Of a stretch of 21,690 nt of DNA, positions 10,669 through 18,631 are shown piece after piece. The stretch is taken from assembly GCA_019693395.1 (NCBI GenBank), contig JAAMXP010003404.1, positions 5,464 to 27,153 on the forward strand, read 5' to 3'. A program made the position numbers and the translations under genes. Position 1 is the first letter of the stretch. Every line of letters begins with the position of its first letter. Source of the stretch: Ettlia oleoabundans (taxonomy: Eukaryota; Chlorophyta; Chlorophyceae; Chlamydomonadales). The notes below the pieces were generated by a model that worked only from the letters and a program-made list of their open reading frames with translations, did no database searches and had not been told where the DNA came from.

Positions 10669-11610
10669 TCGCACGACAGCGGGCCATGTGACGCATCTAG
10701 CATGTCGGCAACAGCAGCATGGCTTCCGATGAGCTCGCTGCACCGCTGGTGTAGTTTGCAAAAAAGGGCAACTCCCTTGCTCCCACTGTTATGGTGCATT
10801 GCTGTGGTGGGTCAGTTGTTTTGCGTTCTGTGCTGCTCTTGCTCACACAGCCCCTCGTTTGCGCCAACTCGCAGCGCACAACATGCTTCCGCCTTTTGGC
10901 TCCATTCTAGAACCAGGGGCTCCTTGTTGCAGCACTCATGCTGGACAGTGCTTGATGTGCCTCGGCCCCTCCACTTGCTTCTTTGAGGCTATCCCCGCAG
11001 CTTTTGTTGCCACCCATTTTTTTGCCTTGCACAATGCTTTGTCAGCTGCCTCCCCCATCCACCTGCATAAACCCTCCCCTTGAACCGTCGTGCAACAAAC
11101 GACACCCTTGCACGAACCTAACAAGCCGCTGCTCCCTGCGTCCATGTGGTTTTGTATCAACATGCAGCGAGCATGCGCTTTTGTTTCATTCAGTAGCCGC
11201 AGACCCAGCCCCTTTGATGCACTCTCCCATCAACCTCATCTCCTTGTTGTGTATTCCTCTTCTTGTATCCTAGCATTTGGTAGTTTATGGCTTTTGGCTG
11301 TTGCAATGCATAGGGTTCAGGTTCAACGTTGCAATGTAACAGGTTCCATTGTAAACTTGGTATGTGGTTGTGTAAATGTCGTTGTGGTTGTGGCACTGCC
11401 GTTCCCTCCCAGGCTGCTCAGCTCTTGCAGCTCAGGTTTCGCCCCGGATGTGTCTTGCTTTTTCCGCTGGCCGCTCAGCTTAGTCAGCTCAGCACTCTAT
11501 CAGCGCTATACCATGCCATGTCAGCAATCTGCCTGGCTGTCACTAAGCCCAGCTCAGCACCCTGCCAAATAAGCCTTGCTGGCTGCCAAACTGGGTGGCC
11601 TCCTGCTGCC
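10669..11610. other. Convergent 3' region with clustered TGTAA signals
   Basis: No gene is visible in these 942 bases. The stretch is pyrimidine-rich on the plus strand. Three TGTAA motifs on the plus strand (11335-11339, 11350-11354, 11371-11375) match the chlorophyte poly(A) signal and could end the Nudix mRNA, implying a 3' UTR of roughly 0.7 kb. I see no minus-strand TGTAA for the ankyrin gene. Confidence 0.5.
11335..11375 (+). terminator. Candidate poly(A) signal cluster (3x TGTAA)
   Basis: TGTAA occurs three times within 41 bases, downstream of the Nudix stop codon. TGTAA is the known poly(A) signal of many chlorophyte nuclear genes. The assignment to the Nudix gene is inferred from orientation. 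Confidence 0.45.
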
Positions 11611-12950
11611 TCAGTACTCCGCCAGAATCTCGCGAGCAAAGCGGTAGGCATTGCTCCAGCAAGCCTGGCACATGTCGATGGGCACCTTGTCCTGCTTGTT
11701 GCGCAGGTGCTTATCGGCGCCCTGGTGCAGCAGGTACTTCACAATCTCCACGTGACCCCTCATGGCAGCCCAGTGCAGCGCACAGTTGTCGCCCTGCGAG
11801 CAAAAGCCCAGGGAGGAAGAACAGTTCCAGCCGCTCACAGCTTGTGCGAGCGGGAAGCGCTCAGGTTCCGGAAGGGGCATGGAACTGCGGTGGCCCTCAG
11901 AGGAAATGCATGACGGTTCTGCGCTGCACCACACCCAATCTAACCAGCTCTAACTTCAAGTCCTCCTCTCCAGCCCATTCCCACTCAGACCTTCCCCAAT
12001 TTGCCCGTGCACCCTTCTGCCCCCCTTTGTCAACACACAGCCGCACACCGCCCACACGATACATTCACCCACGCCAACTTTATCTCCCGGCAGCCTCACC
12101 ATGTCCAGTGAGTTGACGTCTGCGCCATTCTCCACCAGGAACTTCACTGTGTAAAAGTGGCCGTTGTGCGCTGCACGAATCAGCGGGGTCTCCCCCATCT
12201 GCAGACACACAGGCAACTCAATCAGGAAGGCAGGCGACAGACGCCAGTGGTGCGGCTGCGTTGATGCAGGCGTGGGTCTGCCAGCACTGAACTGGACTTT
12301 TCAGGTCTCTTTGAGGACATTGACAACATCCGGACTAGAGATGGTTCCATTTGTCCACCCAGAGTCATGCCGGGCAGGCAAGCCATTTCGAGCCGACCAC
12401 AGACCGCCGTAGCACACGCACCACATTGCGCTGCTCAATGTCGGCGCCCTCATCCAGCAACAGCTTGCAGCATGTAAGGTGACCTGCATACACTCAATTT
12501 TTATCATGTGATGATCAAGGAACTCTAGTTATTTCTTTCCTATCAACGGCACATGCTTGCCAATAGCAGAATGTGGGCGGGCCTCACCGTTGCCGGCAGC
12601 AAGCAGCAGAGGCGGGTCACCGCAGTGGTCGGACTCATTCAGGGGTGCACCCTGCACACAGTGGCAGCCAGCCTGAGTGTTGGTTTGATTCTGTTACTAG
12701 ATGGCATGATGTGCACATTTCTAGTCCCTGCCTTTCCCCTCCAGGTCACAGCGGCGGTAGTGACTGCCCACCTCCTCCAGATGCTCCTTCACCCAGTCGT
12801 AATAGCCGTCCACGCAGTCGCGCCAGATGTTGGACTTCTCTGGCACGAACTTGCCGTTCTGCGCTTAGCAGGAGGGCAGGCCAGTCAGAGAAGGGGGGCA
12901 GCGTCCGTCAAGCCTGAACGAGCGGAACTTACAATGAGGTCAAACGGCAT
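11611..12950 (-). CDS. Small ankyrin-repeat protein
   Basis: Six exons join in frame to 170 aa: 12950-12933 (only MPFDLI), 12858-12772, 12651-12588, 12483-12422, 12198-12100 and 11793-11611. Ankyrin repeats are protein-protein interaction units. Three clear repeats occupy about residues 43-77 (GDPPLLLAAGNGH, EGADIEQRN), 78-110 (GETPLIRAAHNGH, NGADVNSLD) and 111-143 (NCALHWAAMRGH, QGADKHLRN). The N-terminal WRDCVDGYYDWVKEHLEEG (18-36) looks like a degenerate capping repeat, and a helical tail (VPIDMCQACW to the stop) closes the protein. The repeat at 78-110 coincides exactly with one 99-nt phase-0 exon. There is no signal peptide, membrane segment or catalytic domain, so it is probably a soluble adaptor or chaperone; the partner is unknown. 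The 18-nt first exon rests on the ATG and the following GTAAGT donor. It is divergent from the carrier gene. Confidence 0.85.
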
Positions 12951-13271
12951 TGCTGCTTGTCAACCGCCTCTAGGGCTATTGAATAGTCGTAATACTTGCC
13001 TAGAAGTGAACCGGAGCTTCGCGGGGCTGAGAGGGGAGGTCAGACCCACGCAGCAGGCGGGGCAGCGCGCCATTTGGCAATCGCTTTGTTCCGGTCGAAT
13101 GCCGGCCCTTTGATACGTATAACCTTCTAGGGATTGCTCTGATTGTTTCCCAGGGTCCGTGAGGCTGTAAGGCGCGCTGCGCCAAGTTCGCGTTGGGGTT
13201 TTGCTATTTAGACGCCCCTCACCAGTCCCGGTCCTTCCCTACCTGCCAGTTTGCATTGCTGACTGAGTAGG
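12951..13271. promoter_or_regulatory. Shared 5' region of the ankyrin / carrier pair
   Basis: These 321 bases lie between two divergent start codons. The stretch holds a GC-rich imperfect palindrome around GGCGCGCTGCGCC (~13171-13183) and an AT-rich TATTTAG (~13205) about 65 bases before the carrier ATG. Their roles as promoter elements are guesses. Confidence 0.35.
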
Positions 13272-15081
13272 ATGGCGGCGCAGGGGGAGGGGCAGCCCCT
13301 CAGCTTGCTCCACCGCAGCGTAGCGGCAGCCGGGGCCTCGGTCGTTTCTGCCCTCGTGGTTAACCCGCTAGATGTTGTTAAGGTGGGTAGCAGCGCTCTG
13401 ACGACGTGAGGCAGTCCGCCTCATGGTAGCTTCCTGCAGGGCGCTTGCTGGTGTGTGCCGCCCTGCCGCTCACCTGCCCTGCTGCCGGTTCCCCCTGCAG
13501 ACGCGCATCCAAGCACAAGGTGCCGTGGCCCTTGGCAAGGGCCTTGCGCAGTCAGAGACGTTGCTAGAGTGCGTGTCATGTGCCACAACATGCTGCCTGG
13601 GCTGGGCCCCCGCTGCCGTGCCACTGGATACCATCCGTTGCACACGTTACTCTCGCACGGTTTCACCTCGCTCAATGGAAACACACAATTGGCCAAGTTT
13701 TGTTCATATGCCCTTATAGTTGGCTGACCTCCGCAATCTGCATCCCTGTTCCTGCCGCTGAACCCTGAAGCGGCATACGACACTCAGAAACACACACTTT
13801 TCTCGAACTCCTGCTGTAGGAAATGGTCCTTTGCCGCATGCGACTGCTTTCGTGCTGCGCCCTTGCCTGCCCGGGGGGCAGCTGTATGTGGGCCCGCCTG
13901 CACCAGCACCGCAGGACTAGCAGCACCCATGTACACGGGAACGCTGGATGCGCTACGCAAGATTGCAGCGCGGGAGGGATATGGCGTGCTGTGGCGCGGT
14001 ACAGACGTAGCGCTCATGATGGCCATCCCTATGGTCGGCATTTACCTGCCCTTGTATGATTATTTGTTGGAGCAACTGCAGCAGCAGCGCCAGGCTGGGC
14101 CAGCCGCGCCGCTCATTGCAGGCACGCTTGCTCGCACAGCCGCAGTCTACTGCACGGCCCCGTTTGAGCTGGTGCGGACGCGGTTGCAGGCAGCTCACAG
14201 CCAGCCTGCAACGGCAGCTGCCACAGTAGCAGCAGGTGGGTGGTTGGTGGCACGAGCCGCTCCATGGTTATTGCCGGCTGATGTCACAAGTAGTGCCAGT
14301 CTGGCAGGAGCATCCTGGTTGGGAAGTCCATTGGAAGTCCAATGTGCAAGCCATGTTGGCTGCTGCCAGTTATCTACAGAGCTTCCCATGCAAACCCTGA
14401 CCTCCCCCTAGTTCCTCTTGGCTTGGGAGTTCTGCAGATGCGGGAAGGTATGGGCGGGCGGCAGTGCTGCTGCAGCACATGCCCAGCAGCGCTGATGCCG
14501 GCGGCAGCCGGTTGAGAGCAGCTGGCCGCATGTGGACGGGGGTGGGTGCAACCCTGGCTCGAGATGTCCCCTTCTCTGCACTCTATTGGGGGATGGTGGA
14601 GCCAATCCGCACCACGCTGCTGCCACCCGAGCATCATGCAAGCGCCAGCGAGTGGCAGGTTTTCACTGCCAACGTGACGGGTACGCAGTTTAGCGCAAGA
14701 TGGTTTCCTAGCTGTCTGCTGCAACTGTGGATGGCTTTGCGTAACTACTCTCCTGAAGTTTTTTCTTCCAGGACGGTTCCTCACATCCACCCCTTGCTCA
14801 CCTGTCAGCCTTATGTGCCCTGCTGTTGTTCTGCCGCAGCGGGAGCCGTAGCTGGTGGCCTGGCTGGCGCTGTCACCACCCCCTTTGATGTGCTGAAGAC
14901 TCGGGCGCAGCTGCGGGCGGCGGACAAGCGGCACCCAATGCTAAGCAGCCTGCGCACTATCGCACGTGAGGAGGGTGTGGCAGGGTTGTTCCGCGGCTGG
15001 AGCGCACGGTCGGCCAAGGCGGCGCCCGCATGTGCCATCGTGCTGTCAGCTTATGAAATGATCAAACATGTCTCCTCCTAA
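13272..15081 (+). CDS. Mitochondrial carrier family protein, MTM1 / SLC25A39-40 type
   Basis: Inner-membrane solute carrier; known relatives are linked to mitochondrial glutathione import, manganese handling and iron-sulfur metabolism. Exons: 13272-13382, 13501 to about 13579, 13882-14235, 14438-14680 and 14840-15081, giving about 342 aa. All three carrier signatures are present: PLDVVK (32-37), PFELVR (157-162) and PFDVLK (277-282). LWRGTDVALMMAIPMVGIYLPLYD after repeat 1 and FRGWSARSAKAAPACAIVLSAYE at the end suit the MTM1 branch. The end of exon 2 is uncertain. A phase-1 donor is required: 13579 keeps ECVS before VCGPAC, while a donor at 13519 would cut the loop to TRIQAQ. The acceptor could also be 13917 instead of 13881, which would drop VCGPAC. 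Cysteines in this first matrix loop resemble those of the family. It is divergent from the ankyrin gene. The family is firm; the cargo is inferred. Confidence 0.9.
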
Positions 15082-16076
15082 TGCAACTTCTCTGCTGGTC
15101 TGCTCAATCTCATGCGGTTGCCTGCCCTCCCAATTCGCCATGTGCCCCTGCGCAGTGCTGTGCCATTTTTAGCCCTGCTACATACACAATTGCTTCAGCT
15201 GCACAGCGCGTTCAGTTGTTGGCGGCTCTGCGCCGCTCTCTCGGTTGATCCTGGTTTATGTTGTCAGTTGGTCTTGCTTTATGTTGCCATCCCCTCCTTC
15301 TATCTCTTGTACTGTTTCTGTTGCTCTTAGATTCTTTGCATCCATCTTTCTTCTTTCCTAGCATACATCCATCTCAATGAACCCCACAAGTGTGTAGATT
15401 TCATTCATCCATTACCTTTCGCCTGCATGATCACATGCCATGCCTCAGCGCTTAAACATGGTCTACCATGGCACCCCTAACTTGAACGTCAATTCACTGT
15501 CCGACGGCTGCTGCGACCCCGAGCAGGTCAGGACAGGGCAGGTAGTTGCAGGCATCCCTGGCTTTCAACTCTGAATTGATCACCATGGTGGAGCTGCTGG
15601 CGGATTATGCAACCTGGTGCTACAGATGCTGCCTTCCCTTGTCGTTTCGCTAGAACCTTCCGGTTGAGCATCCGTCTGGGTTGTTTTAAGGATTCGTTTT
15701 GGGGAGCAGGTCAGGAAAAAAGATGAACATGGGGGGAAACTCGAAGACAAAATTCCAGTGCGGCTCACGCGACGCTACTGGGTCATGGGGGTGTCCGAGT
15801 GTGGTAAATAGGGGAATGTTGGTCTTATTATCAGTTTAGTGGATGTCATTCAATCAGCGTTTGTGGCGCAGCGGCTGAATCAGTGTTGCAATCGATCTTT
15901 AAAAAGTCACAAGCGAACTGCCGCAAGCTGCTTAGCAGGCAGCCAATCATGCCCGCATATGCAGCACCCCTGGCTGATCAAGTTGAGCCGTGAATTGCAC
16001 CGGGCCAGACTGTAGCTCAAGTGCAGGGAAGAACAGAGGATGAGGAGAGATGAGGAGCCTTCCTCACATGCGTGCC
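15082..16076. other. Convergent 3' intergenic region, nothing firm
   Basis: No recognised gene lies in these 995 bases. The first part is pyrimidine-rich, as expected of a 3' UTR. I see no TGTAA on either strand. A short plus-strand open stretch (ATG at 15440 up to a GTCAGG near 15527) could be mistaken for an exon but has no partner. TGGCGCAGCGG near 15863 looks like a tRNA A box, but no tRNA can be folded from it. Confidence 0.5.
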
Positions 16077-17974
16077 TCACTTCTTGCCCGCGGAGTCCAA
16101 GAAATCTGCACCTTGAGAACAGTAGCCATAAGCGTAAACGACAAGGCGGGTTGCGGATGAGCAGCTTGACACGTAGCCTTTGAATGCAGACCGCACCGCA
16201 CTGCCAACACATGCCTGCCCCATTGCATGGGCAGGCAAGTGACACGGCATTGCGCCACGCTCAGCCTGTATGGGCCCAGCACTGTAGGAACCTCAGCTTC
16301 TTTGTTTGCTGCATAGTTCATTTGTCTGCAATACATAGGCCACCTGCCATCTCACCTCCAAAGAAGGATAAGTCGATGAACTCACTGTCGTCCACGTCAT
16401 CAGACCCGAATGGGAAGGCAGGCTTCTCTGCCTTCTCCTGCGCAATGCCCCAAACCGTAGGCACAGCTGTTAATAGACATCTTTATTTAAGAGGCCCAGG
16501 AGGGCCCAGGAGGGCTTCCGCTCCCTCCAGGCCCCTCACCGTCCCACCGAGCGATTTCGCTCACGCAATGGGTCAGTGGCCGCAACGTCAACATGTCACC
16601 ATACAATAGCTGGCAAAAAGGACAGGGGCTGGATGAGTCAGGGAGGCCTGGCCGGCAACTGAGCTTATGGAGCAAGCAGACAGCCATTCAGGTAGGCGCA
16701 CAGGCGGGTGGACAGGAGTGTAACTGTACCTTGATGGGAAGGGTGGGAAGAGCGTACTCGTGCTTGCTTGGCTCCTCATGCTCGCTCGGCTCCTCATGAT
16801 TGCTCCACTCTTCAATTTCTTCCTGAGAGGGATAGTTCTTGCACACACAGACAAACTCCTGCAGACATACAGGCACGTGAGTCTCTTTTCGGGTGGGATG
16901 CTATCAAAGATGGGGGTTTTGGATGGACGCTCTGCTGGCTGCCAGTATTTGCCCAGCTGCCCCTGTGGCCTTGCTGCAGTGTCAGGCGCTCACCTCTTCA
17001 TCCGTCCATGTGAGAGGCATCTCCTTCTCTGCCAGCGCCAGAGTGACCTTCTCAACCTTAACCTCAGCCTCAACCTCGGCCTCGGCAGGGTAATGGTGGA
17101 GGTGGGTGGGCACCCTGCAGGTGGCATACGAATAGGCAGGAGCAAGCCTTTCATGCAGGCAGTTGCCTGGTGGCGCCAGTCTGCTGCCGCTGCCAACAGG
17201 CATCGGGAAGCGGCTCAGTGCCTGTATGCCTGAGGAGCAGCAACAAGGTTACCAAACATGCCAGACCCACCCACAGGCGTGCATAACACAGCCATATTAT
17301 TCCCCCGGTGTAGGGAAAGAGGTACGGTGCACATCAGCCGGCACCCTTCGCGTGTGCAGCTGCCGCTCACCAGGGGTGCTCCTCCCAAACTTTCTTCATT
17401 GGCTCAGGTTGCTCCTCAACCACGATCTTGACCTTGCACTCTGCAGGAGACACAATCTCCAGCTTGTGGTCAAACTCCACCTCAAAGTGGCAGCACTCCT
17501 CCGCAATGATGCCCGTGCAGAAACCTGCATGCCATTGGAATGTCAGGTGCCCATGTCATGCAAGGGGCCAGCAGGAGGTTTGAGCAAGGGATATGGGGCA
17601 GCTGTGTACAGGGCCGTGCGGCGGTGCCGGCTCTATTGCAGCCAGCGACTGCAAGCTGTTCACTTGGTGGGGGCTCGTGGCAGTCGCTGGTGCAGTCATC
17701 CAATAGGCGACGGCTGCCTGCAGAAATAAGGAAGTCGTCAGGGGTGCTCCGTCGTCAACGCGCAAGGGCGCTGCATGGCGGCTGCCTGCGGCGCAGCTGC
17801 GCTCAAGGCATGAACGCAGTCCTGTGCAGCACTTTCATGCAGCAGTCACCAGCGCCTGCTGGTCGAAATGGCGGCTTGAGTACATCTCTGCTCGGGGCGC
17901 TCATCACCTGAAGCAGCTTGAGCGCCTGCTGCTGCAAGCAGGCATGCCAGCAGCACGTGAGAAGATGCCTTCAT
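16077..17974 (-). CDS. Predicted secreted acidic cysteine protein, paralogue A (unknown family)
   Basis: I do not recognise this family. Six exons join in frame to 193 aa: 17974-17908, 17524-17371, 17114-16994, 16858-16730, 16437-16356 and 16105-16077. Residues 1-22 form a classic signal peptide (MKASS, then a Leu/Ala-rich core VLLACLLAAAGAQA), so the protein should enter the secretory pathway. The mature part has Cys25, a CC pair (33-34), a CKVKI box (52-56), a stretch of alternating Val/Glu/Ala/Lys (about 84-95) and FVCVC opening exon 4 after its first Glu. After that it is strongly acidic (EEIEEW, HEEPSEHEEP, SDDVDDSEF) and ends in SAGKK. There is no membrane segment after the signal and no catalytic motif. 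Introns are GT-AG with phases 1, 2, 0, 0, 1. It is divergent from a paralogue that shares the cysteine pattern and local intron phases. Candidate roles are cell wall, extracellular matrix or lumenal binding protein, all speculative. Confidence 0.75.
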
Positions 17975-18631
17975 GTCTTGTCAGGTCTTTATGACAGAAC
18001 ACTGCAGTTGTGACAGTGCTTCTGAACGATGTGAACAGTAAGAGCATCTGGGGCGCGTGGGATGCTCAAGTCGGGTTCCAAGAAGGCGGCCCTGGGTCGA
18101 GTAGCACTCTGGGACCGTTCCAACATAACATGACCACCTGGGCCTGGGTCAGCGGCGGCAGCTGGCAATGGCGCAGTGGCTTGGTGGCGACCGGCTGGTA
18201 TTCATGCCCCAGGTGCTGCAAATATTACATTCTCCACGCTTAGTCTGCAGATGGCTTTCCAGTGCCCTGCAGCAAGTGTTAAAATGATGTCAACATATGG
18301 GAGGTCTACAAGCTCGCCAGGTTCCAGCTCCCAGGCAGATAGCTGTGGGCAGCTGCCGCTCCAGAGGGAACTCCTTATGCCTGCCGGGCTGTCACATAAT
18401 ACGCCCAACCAAGATTTGGTCCATACTCCCCTGGCCTGTAGAGTGCGCCTGGCAAGCTCCAGGCCTCTTCCTGCCCTGAAGTACACGCACTCTTGGAAGA
18501 GGCCGTTATGTGTGACGTGGAAACGTGTTCCAGATTTAGGAAAGCTCCTATGAATATGCGGAAAATTCCTGTGCGTCGGCCTTCTCTCCATTCATCTCCT
18601 CATTGCACCCGTTGTCCACACAATAGCAGCC
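17975..18631. promoter_or_regulatory. Shared 5' region of the secreted paralogue pair
   Basis: These 657 bases lie between the two divergent start codons and presumably carry both promoters. They contain a minus-strand open frame (18591-18202, 129 codons) without recognised similarity or signal peptide; it might be chance or an unannotated small gene. No obvious TATA box or repeated operator-like element was found. Confidence 0.4.

Noticed and set aside
15440..15527. Short plus-strand coding-like stretch ending in a GTCAGG
   Set aside because: No second exon in a compatible phase, no similarity, and it lies in a pyrimidine-rich 3' region.
15849..15900. tRNA-like A box (TGGCGCAGCGG)
   Set aside because: No matching B box, acceptor stem or anticodon arm could be found downstream.
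16212..16237. 9-bp inverted repeat TGCCTGCCC / GGGCAGGCA in the last intron of secreted gene A
   Set aside because: Short and built from TGCC units that are common in this sequence, so chance is likely.
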